Positions 7,356 through 14,347 of a stretch of 21,686 nt of DNA are shown one piece after another. The first letter of the stretch is position 1. The number at the start of each line of letters is the position of its first letter. Both the position numbers and the translations under genes were made by a program. This DNA comes from Solirubrobacteraceae bacterium (lineage in GTDB: Bacteria > Actinomycetota > Thermoleophilia > Solirubrobacterales > Solirubrobacteraceae). The stretch is from contig JAUJME010000009.1 of NCBI GenBank assembly GCA_030447005.1, forward strand, positions 1-21,686, in the 5' to 3' direction. The notes beneath the pieces were generated by a model that was not told the DNA's origin, did no database searches, and was given only the letters and a program-made list of their open reading frames with translations.

Positions 7356-7409
7356 GTCCGTGGGGGTCCGGGTGCCGGACCGGCCTACTGGCGTTTCGGT
7401 GTTGGCGTT

Positions 7410-8528
7410 TCAGGTCTGCAGGTAGCGGTCCACGAGGTTGATCTCCTGCAACCGGCGAAGGCCCTCGCGGATGTCCTTCGCGCGGATCTCCCCCACCCCG
7501 TCCACGGCTTCGAGCTCCGGGTCGGTGGCGGCGAGGATCTCGTCGAGCCCGCGGAACTCGCGCACGATGTTCTGCACGACCAGCTTGGGCAGCCGGGGGA
7601 TCCTCCCCAGGATGCGGTAGCCGCGGGGCGAGACGGGATAGTCGAGCGTGTTGACCTTGCGGTCGTAGCCGAGGATCTCGGCGAGGCGCCCGAAGTCGAG
7701 CAGGTCCTGGTGCGGGAGCCGGGCGATGCCGTCCTGGGCGACGGCGAAGGCGTCCTCGCGCGGCTCGGCGAGGTAGTCGTGCAGCAGCGCGGCCTTGTCG
7801 GCGGCCACGCCGACCATCGTCTCCTCGAGCTGCATCTCGATGAGCCGGCCCTCCGTGCCGAGCTCGACGATGTAGCGCTCGATCTCGACCGCCATGCGCG
7901 TGACGAGCTCGGCCCGCTGGAGGACCGTGAGGACGTCGTGGAGCGTCACGCCGCCCTCGAACTCGAGCGCCGTGAGGCGGGTGGAGACCTGGTCGAGGCG
8001 GGAGCGGTACTTGTCGAGGGTCGCGAGCGCCTGGTTGGCCTTGGCGAGCACGACCGGGATGTCCTCGAGGATGTACTTCGTCCCGTCGACGTAGAGCGAG
8101 ACGACGTCGCGCCGCTGGGAGACCGCGATGACCAGCGCCTCCGTCTGCTTGGAGACGCGCTCGGCGGTGCGGTGGCGGGTGCCGGTCTCCGACGAGAGGA
8201 TGGTCGGGTCGGGCATCAGCTGGACGTTGCACCACGCGATCTTGGTCGCGTTGCCGCTCAGGGCGATGGCGCCGTCCATCTTGGCGAGCTGGTAGAGCAT
8301 CGCGGGCGAGTAGTCGATGTCGAGCTTGATGCCGCCCGAGAACAGGAAGGCGAGCTCGTCGGTGTCCCCGATCACGATGAGGCCGCCGGTGCGGGCGTCG
8401 ACGATGTTGTCGATGCCCTCGCGGACCGTCGAGCCGGGCGCGACCATCTCGAGGGCCTTGACGAGCCGGGGCTCCTGCCGCGCCTCGAGCTCAGCAGAGA
8501 GCTCTTCACCTGATCGCGGCGTCAACAC
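7410..8528 (-). CDS. disA: DNA integrity scanning diadenylate cyclase DisA
   Basis: DisA makes c-di-AMP from two ATP molecules and scans DNA for branched structures. From GTG at 8528 it has 372 residues. The DAC domain (about 1-145) has the catalytic DGA (85-87) and the RHRTAE motif (118-123). A helical spine follows, then a C-terminal helix-hairpin-helix around VDGVGEIRAKD. The GTG at 8526-8528 is preferred to an upstream TTG at 8546 because TAGAAT ends 8 nt before it and actually lies between the two candidates. radA is directly upstream, and RadA-DisA functional interaction is known in Bacillus and mycobacteria. Its TGA is in frame with carD, which follows 55 nt before the carD Shine-Dalgarno. 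Confidence 0.95.
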   Translation of the reverse strand: MLTPRSGEELSAELEARQEPRLVKALEMVAPGSTVREGIDNIVDARTGGLIVIGDTDELAFLFSGGIKLDIDYSPAMLYQLAKMDGAIALSGNATKIAWCNVQLMPDPTILSSETGTRHRTAERVSKQTEALVIAVSQRRDVVSLYVDGTKYILEDIPVVLAKANQALATLDKYRSRLDQVSTRLTALEFEGGVTLHDVLTVLQRAELVTRMAVEIERYIVELGTEGRLIEMQLEETMVGVAADKAALLHDYLAEPREDAFAVAQDGIARLPHQDLLDFGRLAEILGYDRKVNTLDYPVSPRGYRILGRIPRLPKLVVQNIVREFRGLDEILAATDPELEAVDGVGEIRAKDIREGLRRLQEINLVDRYLQT

Positions 8529-8536
8529 TTCGAGTG

Positions 8537-8542
8537 ATTCTA
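8537..8542 (-). promoter_or_regulatory. Putative -10 element TAGAAT for disA
   Basis: On the minus strand TAGAATCAC matches the box before the acyltransferase gene and ends 8 nt before the GTG at 8528. It lies downstream of a hairpin that may end radA, so disA-carD(-ispD) is probably its own unit. Confidence 0.55.
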
Positions 8543-8569
8543 GCAAGTTTAACCGCGGCTAAGCGGGAA

Positions 8570-8591
8570 ATTCCGCGCTGCGCCGCGGAAT
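8570..8591 (-). terminator. Probable radA terminator hairpin
   Basis: ATTCCGCG (8570-8577) and CGCGGAAT (8584-8591) form a perfect 8-bp stem with a 6-nt loop. On the minus strand the stem is followed by TTTCCC, a short U-run. It lies 26 nt past the radA stop and before the disA promoter. Confidence 0.5.
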
Positions 8592-8616
8592 CCGGCCATG
8601 CACACCTGTCAAGCCT

Positions 8617-9990
8617 TCAGGCGGCCGCCGCCTCCCGGGGCCGGCCCGCGGCCTTCGGCAGCACCTGTCGGATGGCCGCGCGCAGCGTCCCCGCCTCGGG
8701 GGAGACCACCGGTTCCAGGCCGAACTTGCGCGCCTCGGCCAGCCGCCGGTCGGCGTGGCCGACCGAGCGCAGCTCCCCGGTGAGCCCCACCTCGCCGAAG
8801 CAGGCGACCGGCTTGCCGCCCTCGCCGCCGAGCGGCACGCCGCGCACCGCGCTGGCCACCGCCAGCGCGACGGCAAGATCGGCGCCCGGCTCGTCGACGC
8901 GCACGCCGCCCGCGACGTTGACGAAGACGTCCGCGGTGCCCGCCCCGATGCCGGCGTGGCGGCCGAGGACGGCGAGGACCAGCGCGAGGCGGTTGCGGTC
9001 GATCCCCGTGCACATCCGCCGCGGCGGGACGATCTCCGACGGCGAGACGAGCGCCTGCACCTCGACGAGCAGCGGCCGCGAGCCCTCCATGGCGGCCAGC
9101 ACGACGCTGCCGGGCGCGCGGGTGGCCTCGCCGACGAAGCGCGCCGACGCGTCGGCGACCTCGACCAGGCCGCCCTGGCGCATCTCGAAGACCCCGACCT
9201 CGTTCGTGGAGCCGAAGCGGTTCTTGAGCGCCCGCAGCGTGCGGTAGGTCCGCTCCCGCTCGCCCTCGAACTGCAGGACGCAGTCGACGAGGTGCTCGAG
9301 CACGCGCGGACCGGCCAGGGCGCCCTCCTTGGTCACGTGGCCGACCAGGATCGTGGCGATCCCGCGCGCCTTGGCGAGGCGCGTGAGGCGGTCGGCGACC
9401 TCGCGGACCTGCCCGACCGAGCCAGCGGCGCCGGTCAGCTCCCCCGCCACGAGCGTCTGCACGGAGTCGATGACCACCACCTCCGGCCGCTCGGCCTCGA
9501 GGGTGGCGAGGACGGTGTCGAGGTCGGTCTCGGCGAGAACGGGGACCTGGAGGGCCGCCCCCGGGAGGCGCTCGGCGCGGAGCTTGATCTGGGCGGCCGA
9601 CTCCTCGCCGGAGACGTAGAGGGTCCGCCGCCCGGCGCCCGCGAGGTTGCCGAGCGCCATCGAGGTGAGCGTCGACTTGCCGATCCCCGGCGAGCCGCCG
9701 AGCAGGACGAGCGACCCGGGGACGAGCCCGCCACCGAGCACGCGGTCGAGCTCCCCGATCTGCGTGTGGAGTCGCGCGACCGCCTCGGCGCGGACGTCGG
9801 CGAGGGCGACGGGGCGGGCCGCGACGCCGGCCCGGCCGGCACGGCCGCCCGCGCCGCCGCTGACGCCGCCCGCGGGGCGGACCTCCTCGACGAGCGTGTT
9901 CCACTCCCCGCAGCCGGGGCAGCGCCCGTGCCACTTGGGCTCGGAGTGCGCGCAGGCCGAGCACGTGAAGAGGGTTGCCGGGCGGGCCAT
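8617..9990 (-). CDS. radA: DNA repair protein RadA (Sms)
   Basis: RadA is a RecA-like ATPase that promotes branch migration of recombination intermediates. From ATG at 9990 it has 457 residues. The N-terminal C4 zinc finger has Cys10, Cys13, Cys24 and Cys27. Walker A is GGSPGIGKST (98-107), Walker B ends VVVIDSVQT (171-179), and the RadA-specific KNRFG motif is at 256-260. The C-terminal Lon-like domain (about 280-440) contains 'GADLAVALAVASA'. A Gly/Ala-rich linker (38-58) follows the zinc finger. GTG at 10002 is an alternative start adding four residues, but TAGGGT overlaps it, so ATG at 9990 is favoured. Confidence 0.96.
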   Translation of the reverse strand: MARPATLFTCSACAHSEPKWHGRCPGCGEWNTLVEEVRPAGGVSGGAGGRAGRAGVAARPVALADVRAEAVARLHTQIGELDRVLGGGLVPGSLVLLGGSPGIGKSTLTSMALGNLAGAGRRTLYVSGEESAAQIKLRAERLPGAALQVPVLAETDLDTVLATLEAERPEVVVIDSVQTLVAGELTGAAGSVGQVREVADRLTRLAKARGIATILVGHVTKEGALAGPRVLEHLVDCVLQFEGERERTYRTLRALKNRFGSTNEVGVFEMRQGGLVEVADASARFVGEATRAPGSVVLAAMEGSRPLLVEVQALVSPSEIVPPRRMCTGIDRNRLALVLAVLGRHAGIGAGTADVFVNVAGGVRVDEPGADLAVALAVASAVRGVPLGGEGGKPVACFGEVGLTGELRSVGHADRRLAEARKFGLEPVVSPEAGTLRAAIRQVLPKAAGRPREAAAA

Positions 9991-10000
9991 CGGATCGCCC

Positions 10001-10006
10001 ACCCTA
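10001..10006 (-). promoter_or_regulatory. Putative -10 element TAGGGT for radA
   Basis: On the minus strand TAGGGT ends 10 nt before the ATG at 9990, the longest spacing in the series. It overlaps the alternative GTG at 10002, which argues against that start. Confidence 0.35.
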
Positions 10007-10044
10007 GGTGCCGGGGAGGACGGCTTCGCCCCCCGCGCGGCCGT

Positions 10045-10050
10045 TAGGCT
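10045..10050 (+). promoter_or_regulatory. Putative -10 element TAGGCT (CGTTAGGCT) of a leaderless promoter
   Basis: CGTTAGGCT ends 8 nt before the ATG at 10059. Nearly the same 9-mer precedes the beta-lactamase-like gene and the DUF2277 gene. Confidence 0.55.
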
Positions 10051-10058
10051 CGCCCGGC

Positions 10059-10679
10059 ATGGACCGCCGGATCGTGTTCCTGCGCGGCATCAACGTGGGG
10101 CCGGCCAACCGGGTGGCGATGGCCGATCTCCGCGAGCTGCTGCAACGGCTCGGCTACGCGGACGTGCGGACCCTCGGGCAGAGCGGCAACGTGGTGCTCT
10201 CCAGCGACGCGCCGGCGGAGGAGCTCGAGGCGGCGATCGAGGCGGGCGTCGGGCGGCTGGGCGTCGAGACGAGGGTGGTGAGCCGCACCGCCGGCGAGCT
10301 CGCCGCCGTCGTGGCGGGCAACCCGTTCGCCGAGGTGGCCGACGACCCGCGCCGCCACCAGGTGAGCTTCCTGTCCGCCGAGCCGGACCCGGAGGCCGTG
10401 CGCGAGATCGAGGCGGCCGACCTCGCCCCCGAGCGCGTGGTCTTCGACGGCCGCGAGGTCCACGCCTGGCACCCGGACGGCATCCAGCGCTCGCCGCTCG
10501 CCCGGCTGCTGACCGACAAGCGGCTCGGCGTCACCGCCACCGCCCGCAACTGGCGGACGGTCACCGCGCTGCTCGAGCCGGCGGCGAGCGGCGGGGCGCC
10601 GAGCAGCCCGCAGCCGCCTACCGGCGGAGGGCGCGGAGGCTCGACAGCCAGGTCGCCAGGCCGACGAAGGGCAGGATGA
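10059..10679 (+). CDS. DUF1697 family protein
   Basis: The protein has 206 residues and shows the DUF1697 hallmarks: FLRGINVG (7-14), 'MADLRELLQRLGY' (21-33), 'RTLGQSGNVVLSS' (37-49) and a final 'TARNWRTVTALLE' near 162-174. DUF1697 has no established biochemical role. The family domain ends at about residue 175; the remaining 30 residues are low complexity (Pro/Gly/Arg) and are read antisense through the last 62 bp of the facing DUF4267 gene. The tail may therefore be a neutral extension after loss of an earlier stop. The start is set by the TAGGCT box 8 nt upstream. Confidence 0.85.
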   Translation: MDRRIVFLRGINVGPANRVAMADLRELLQRLGYADVRTLGQSGNVVLSSDAPAEELEAAIEAGVGRLGVETRVVSRTAGELAAVVAGNPFAEVADDPRRHQVSFLSAEPDPEAVREIEAADLAPERVVFDGREVHAWHPDGIQRSPLARLLTDKRLGVTATARNWRTVTALLEPAASGGAPSSPQPPTGGGRGGSTARSPGRRRAG

Positions 10680-10995
10680 CCCCGCCCACCGCCACCGAGT
10701 CGCCGGCGCCCCGCTCGCGCACCTCCAGCGCGCCCGCCAGCGCGTCGCACGCGTCCATGCCCGCGTTCAGCTTCAGGGCGGGCGCGGTGAGACGGGGCGA
10801 TCGGGCGGCCGCGAGCGTGAAGACGGCGACCGCCACGTGCTGGCCGCCGAACCCGCGGAGGTTCATCACCGACTCCGGCTCGGCCGCCGCGAGCCGACCG
10901 GCAACCCACCGCGGTGCCAGCAGGGTGGCCGCCCCATAGGCAAGGCGAATCGTCGCTCCGGCGACCATCACTCGCAGGGCGGTCCGATCCCGCAC
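10618..10995 (-). CDS. DUF4267-like small membrane protein
   Basis: A 125-residue protein with about four hydrophobic stretches (around 10-26, 52-64, 76-90 and 100-118). The conserved-looking 'NLRGFGGQHVAVAVFTLAA' block (45-63) and the 'LKLNAGMDACDALAGA' block suggest the DUF4267 family; the match is from memory and function is unknown. GTG at 10995 lies 29 nt after the trans-sulfuration gene's stop, so the two probably form an operon. ATG at 10968 is an alternative, shorter start. Its 3' end overlaps DUF1697 tail-to-tail by 62 bp. Confidence 0.7.
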   Translation of the reverse strand: MRDRTALRVMVAGATIRLAYGAATLLAPRWVAGRLAAAEPESVMNLRGFGGQHVAVAVFTLAAARSPRLTAPALKLNAGMDACDALAGALEVRERGAGDSVAVGGVILPFVGLATWLSSLRALRR

Positions 10996-11024
10996 GCGCC
11001 GGTTGTACCAGCCGTGCGAGACCG

Positions 11025-12128
11025 TCACAGCCCGTCGAGCGCCTGCTCGACGTCCGCAATGAGATCCGCGGTGTCCTCGCACCCCGCCGACAGGCGGACG
11101 AAGCCCTCGTTCACCGCGTCGGTCCCCCAGCGCGCGCGGCGCTCGGCGGTGGTGTGCACGCCGCCGAAGCTCGTCGCCTCGACCACCAGCTCGGCGCGGG
11201 AGAGGAACGCCTGCGCGGCCTCGGCGCTCGGCAGCGAGAACCCGACGAGCGGGCCGAAGTGGGCCATCTGGCGGAACGCGATCTCGTGCTGGGAGGGGTG
11301 GCGGACGTCGGCCACGTCGTCGCGCTCGCCCAGCCGGCCGGCGAGCGCGAGGGCGTTCTCGCTCTGGCGGGCGAGGCGGAGCTCGAGCGTGGCCAGCGAG
11401 CGGTGCGCGAGCCAGGCCTCGAAGGGGCTCGGGACGCCGCCGGTCTGCGAGCGCCACGCGCGCAGCGCCTCGGCGAGCGCCGGGTCGCGGACCGCGACCG
11501 ACCCCAGCAGGAGATCGGAGTGGCCGGCGAGGCTCTTCGTCCCTGCGCACATGGAGAAGTCGGCGCCGAAGTCCAGCGGCCGCTGGCCGAGCGGCGTGGC
11601 GACGGTGTTGTCGACGCCGAGCAGCCCGCCCTCGGCGTGCACCGCGCCGGCGATGGCCTCGAGGTCGCAGACGTCGAGCCGCGGGTTCGACGGCGTCTCG
11701 ACCCAGACGAGCGCCGCGCCGCGGGCGGCGGTGACGATCGCCTCGGTGTCCGTGGCGACGAGCTGGACGCGGATGCCGGCCGGCTCGAGCCGCTCGGCGG
11801 CGAGCTTGCGGATGCCCGGGTAGCCGTCGCCGGGCGCGACGAGCCGGTCCCCCGGCCGCAGCCGGCCGAGAGCCACCGCGCTGACCGCCGCCATGCCGGA
11901 CGCGAAGGTGACCGCCTCCCCGCCCTCCAGCGCGCCGAGCGCCGCCTCGAGCGCCGTCCAGGTCGGGTTGCCGTCGCGCGCGTAGCCGTAGGGCGCCGCG
12001 TCGATCTCCCCCTGGAGGTGGAACGGGGCGGCGAACACCGGGCCGGGCAGGAGCGGCTCGCCCTGGACGGGCGCCGCCAGCCCGGCGTGGATGGCGCGCG
12101 TCGAGGGGCCCCAGGTCCGGTCAGCCAC
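11025..12128 (-). CDS. PLP-dependent trans-sulfuration enzyme (cystathionine gamma-synthase/lyase family)
   Basis: A 367-residue fold-type I PLP enzyme of the Cys/Met metabolism family, which acts at the gamma carbon of homoserine esters or cystathionine. The PLP lysine is Lys198 in AGTKSLAGHSD. The phosphate-binding Tyr49-x-Arg51 (YGYARDGNPT), the stacking Tyr103 (GDGYPG) and Asp173 (GVDNT), which contacts the PLP nitrogen, are present. The C-terminal LSAGCEDTADLIADVEQAL is close to the family's 'SVGLEDxxDLIxDLxQAL', with Gly-Cys in place of Gly-Leu. The GTG start has GAAAGGAG about 9 nt upstream, one of few Shine-Dalgarno sequences here. Synthase versus lyase cannot be decided from sequence by eye. 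Confidence 0.9.
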   Translation of the reverse strand: MADRTWGPSTRAIHAGLAAPVQGEPLLPGPVFAAPFHLQGEIDAAPYGYARDGNPTWTALEAALGALEGGEAVTFASGMAAVSAVALGRLRPGDRLVAPGDGYPGIRKLAAERLEPAGIRVQLVATDTEAIVTAARGAALVWVETPSNPRLDVCDLEAIAGAVHAEGGLLGVDNTVATPLGQRPLDFGADFSMCAGTKSLAGHSDLLLGSVAVRDPALAEALRAWRSQTGGVPSPFEAWLAHRSLATLELRLARQSENALALAGRLGERDDVADVRHPSQHEIAFRQMAHFGPLVGFSLPSAEAAQAFLSRAELVVEATSFGGVHTTAERRARWGTDAVNEGFVRLSAGCEDTADLIADVEQALDGL

Positions 12129-12186
12129 AGCCGGGCGCTCCTTTCCGGGGGGCGGCGGGTTGCAGGGCGCGTCTGGAGGTCAACAC

Positions 12187-12192
12187 AGGAGG
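12187..12192 (+). promoter_or_regulatory. Shine-Dalgarno AGGAGG
   Basis: AGGAGG lies 4 nt before the ATG at 12197 and fixes the start of the secreted protein. The divergent spacer to the GTG at 12128 is only 68 bp and must hold both promoters; I see no convincing -10 in it. Confidence 0.7.
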
Positions 12193-12196
12193 CATC

Positions 12197-12841
12197 ATGA
12201 AGGTCAAGCTCTCGCGCCCGTCGCCCGCGATGGTGGTGGCGTCGGTCGCGCTGTTCGTCTCGCTGGGCGGCACGAGCGTCGCGGCGGTCTCCTTCGCGCG
12301 CAACGCCGGCAAGGTCGACGGCAAGGACGCGGTCCGTTCGGGGACGAGCCTGAAGAAGGCGGCCGGGGATCTCGTGGCCACGAACCGCAGCGGGCCGGAC
12401 AAGGGGCAGATCCCGGCGAAGTTCCTCGCCGACGTGCCGACCACCCAGGCCTTCGGCCGCGCCTTCGAGGTCGCCGACAACGCGACGGGCGCCCAGGAGG
12501 TCTTCGGCGGCGCGGAGGGCGTGGGGACGCTGACCGCCAATTGCGCCGACCAGAACCCGCAACCGGGGATCGAGGACCCGATCTCGACGGTGACGTTCTC
12601 GAACACCTCCGGCGCGCCGATCAACCTCACACAGCGCAAGGGCATCGAGAACGCCGTCATCCAGCCGCTGGCGGCCGGGACGGTGGCGACGCTGACCGTG
12701 GGCGGCTCGAACACGTTCGAGTACCAGATCCAGCGCGGCTCGACCAACCTGCTCATCAACGGCACCGTGCGGCAGGACGGCCGCGGGCAGGCCGCCGCCT
12801 TCTGCCTCGTCTACGGGACGATCCTCCGGGTCGACCAGTAG
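12197..12841 (+). CDS. Secreted or surface protein, Thermoleophilia-type leader, function unknown
   Basis: The 214-residue protein starts with basic residues and a hydrophobic leader, 'SPAMVVASVALFVSLGGTS' (9-27), ending in VAA at 28-30, followed by 'NAGKVDGKDAV'. Leaders of this kind recur in many hypothetical exported proteins of Solirubrobacterales, as I recall. The mature part (about 80-214) is rich in Thr, Ser, Asn and Gly, likely beta-sheet, with two cysteines (Cys116, Cys203) that could pair. No catalytic motif is seen. It has a strong Shine-Dalgarno sequence, unlike most genes here, and is followed 19 nt later by the beta-lactamase-fold gene, which has its own promoter box. Confidence 0.75.
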   Translation: MKVKLSRPSPAMVVASVALFVSLGGTSVAAVSFARNAGKVDGKDAVRSGTSLKKAAGDLVATNRSGPDKGQIPAKFLADVPTTQAFGRAFEVADNATGAQEVFGGAEGVGTLTANCADQNPQPGIEDPISTVTFSNTSGAPINLTQRKGIENAVIQPLAAGTVATLTVGGSNTFEYQIQRGSTNLLINGTVRQDGRGQAAAFCLVYGTILRVDQ

Positions 12842-12847
12842 CCCCGT

Positions 12848-12853
12848 TAGCCT
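12848..12853 (+). promoter_or_regulatory. Putative -10 element TAGCCT (CGTTAGCCT) of a leaderless promoter
   Basis: CGTTAGCCT ends 7 nt before the GTG at 12861. It differs in one base from the boxes at 10045 and at 19563 (minus strand). Confidence 0.6.
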
Positions 12854-12860
12854 CCGGCGC

Positions 12861-13697
12861 GTGCGCCGCGCGCCCATCGCCGCCCTCCTGGTCGCCGCGC
12901 TAGCGGCGGCCGCCGGGGCGGGGCCCGGCGCGGCGCCGGCCGCCGGGGCGCCGGCCGAGGCGACGTGGGCGCCCGACGTCGCCGCCGCGCGCGCCTTCGC
13001 CGCCGAGCGGCGGGGCAGCGTCTCCTTCGCGCTGCGCACGCCCGGGCGCGCCTACGGCCACCGGGCGACCCGCTCCGCCCGCAGCGCCAGCGTCGTCAAG
13101 GCGATGCTGATGGTCGCCTACCTCAACCGCCGCGACGTGCGCTCGCGCCCCCTCAGGGCCTCCGAGCGCGCGCTCCTCGCCCCGATGATCCGCCGCTCGG
13201 ACAACCCGGCGGCCAACCGCGCGTACGCGCTCGTCGGCACGCCGGGGCTCGAGCGCGTCGCCCGCGCGGCGCGGATGCGGGCGTTCCGCTCCGGCGGCCC
13301 GTTCTGGGGCTCGAGCCGGATCACGGCGGCCGACCAGGCGCGCTTCTTCCTGCGCGTCGACACGCGCATCGCGGTGCGCCACCGCGCCTACGGGATGGGG
13401 CTGCTGCGCAGCATCGTCCCGTCGCAGCGCTGGGGGATCGGCAAGGCCCGCCCGGCCGGGTGGGCGCTCTACTTCAAGGGCGGCTGGGGGTCGGGGACCG
13501 GTGAGGTCGACCACCAGGTCGCCCTCCTCACCCGCGGCGGCGAGCGCGTGTCGGTGGCGATCCTCACCACGGACAACCCGGACATGGCCTACGGCAACGC
13601 CACCCTCCGCGGCGTGGCCGCGCGGTTGTTGCGCGGGCTCGGCGGCCGCCTGGAGGGCGAGGCGGCGCTCCAGCCCGAGGCGGCCGGCCTGCGCTGA
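12861..13697 (+). CDS. Exported serine beta-lactamase-fold protein (Beta-lactamase2/PBP-like)
   Basis: A 278-residue protein with an Ala-rich export signal (about 1-30). The penicillin-recognising fold has all three motifs: Ser77-Val-Val-Lys80 (SxxK), Ser113-Asp-Asn115 (SDN) and Lys206-Gly-Gly (KGG, 206-208). The omega-loop Glu that deacylates class A enzymes is not visible: between the SDN motif and 'GSSRITAADQARFF' (150-163) there is no ExxLN. A role as a D,D-peptidase-like or ligand-binding cell-wall protein is therefore more likely than antibiotic hydrolysis; this is inference. GTG is the start, 7 nt after TAGCCT. Its TGA overlaps the next ATG by one base. Confidence 0.82.
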   Translation: MRRAPIAALLVAALAAAAGAGPGAAPAAGAPAEATWAPDVAAARAFAAERRGSVSFALRTPGRAYGHRATRSARSASVVKAMLMVAYLNRRDVRSRPLRASERALLAPMIRRSDNPAANRAYALVGTPGLERVARAARMRAFRSGGPFWGSSRITAADQARFFLRVDTRIAVRHRAYGMGLLRSIVPSQRWGIGKARPAGWALYFKGGWGSGTGEVDHQVALLTRGGERVSVAILTTDNPDMAYGNATLRGVAARLLRGLGGRLEGEAALQPEAAGLR

Positions 13698-14275
13698 TGG
13701 GCGAGCCGCGCTTCTTCGCCACGCAGGCCGATCTGCGGGCGTGGTTCGACGCCCATCACGAGACGGAGCCCGAGCTCGTTCTCGGCTTCTACAAGAAGGC
13801 CTCGGGGCGGCCGACCGTGACCTGGCCGCAGGCGGTCGACGAGGCGATCCGGGTCGGGTGGATCGACGGCCAGGCGCGCCGCATCGACGACGAGAGCCAC
13901 CTGCTGCGCTTCACCCCGCGCAGGCCGGGCTCGATCTGGAGCAAGGTCAACGTCGAGAAGGCCGAGGCGCTGATCGCGGCCGGCGAGATGCTGCCGGCCG
14001 GGCTGCGCGCGTACGAGGCGCGAAGGGAGGAGCGCTCGGGGGTCTACGCCTACGAGCAGGAGACCGAGCCCGAGCTCGGTGAGGCCTACGAGGTGGCGCT
14101 GCGCGCCGACGAGGCGGCGTGGGCCTACTTCCAGGCGCGGCCTCCGTGGTACCGGCGGGCGGCGACGTGGTGGGTGATCAGCGCGAAGCGCGAGGCGACC
14201 CGTGAGCGCCGCCTCGCCACGCTGATCGAGGACTCCGCCGCCGGCCGGACGCTCAAGCACCTGACGCGCCCGTAG
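13697..14275 (+). CDS. YdeI/OmdA family protein (bacteriocin-protection-like)
   Basis: A 192-residue protein with the family's conserved centre 'GWIDGQARRIDDES' (54-67) and 'RFTPRRPGSIWSKVN' (71-85), and the C-terminal 'PPWYRRAATWWVISAKRE' block (149-166). Members are annotated as YdeI/OmpD-associated and linked to envelope stress or bacteriocin tolerance in a few species; the molecular function is not settled. The ATG overlaps the upstream stop (TGATG), so it is coupled to the beta-lactamase-fold gene. That pairing fits an envelope role. No signal peptide is seen. A perfect hairpin follows 20 nt after the stop. Confidence 0.85.
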   Translation: MGEPRFFATQADLRAWFDAHHETEPELVLGFYKKASGRPTVTWPQAVDEAIRVGWIDGQARRIDDESHLLRFTPRRPGSIWSKVNVEKAEALIAAGEMLPAGLRAYEARREERSGVYAYEQETEPELGEAYEVALRADEAAWAYFQARPPWYRRAATWWVISAKREATRERRLATLIEDSAAGRTLKHLTRP

Positions 14276-14295
14276 GCGCGCGCCGCGACGCGGGG

Positions 14296-14325
14296 CGGCG
14301 GAGGGCGGCAGGCCGCCCTCCGCCG
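14296..14325. terminator. Bidirectional terminator-type hairpin
   Basis: A perfect 14-bp inverted repeat (arms 14296-14309 and 14312-14325, CGGCGGAGGGCGGC) with a 2-nt centre lies between the convergent YdeI-like and RTX-like genes. There is no T-tract on either side, as is common for high-GC actinobacterial terminators. Confidence 0.75.
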
Positions 14326-14347
14326 AGGGTCCCGGGTCCAGCGATGT

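Noticed and set aside
7341..7412. Read-through of the disA TGA into carD, which is in the same frame
   Set aside because: The intervening codons show no conserved protein, and a perfect Shine-Dalgarno before ATC explains carD better. The shared frame is probably chance.
9990..10002. GTG 10002 as radA start
   Set aside because: It overlaps the TAGGGT box, and ATG 9990 gives the usual N-terminus just before the zinc finger.
12861..13697. Antibiotic-resistance beta-lactamase
   Set aside because: The fold motifs are present but the deacylating Glu and ExxLN loop are not seen, so a resistance call is not supported.
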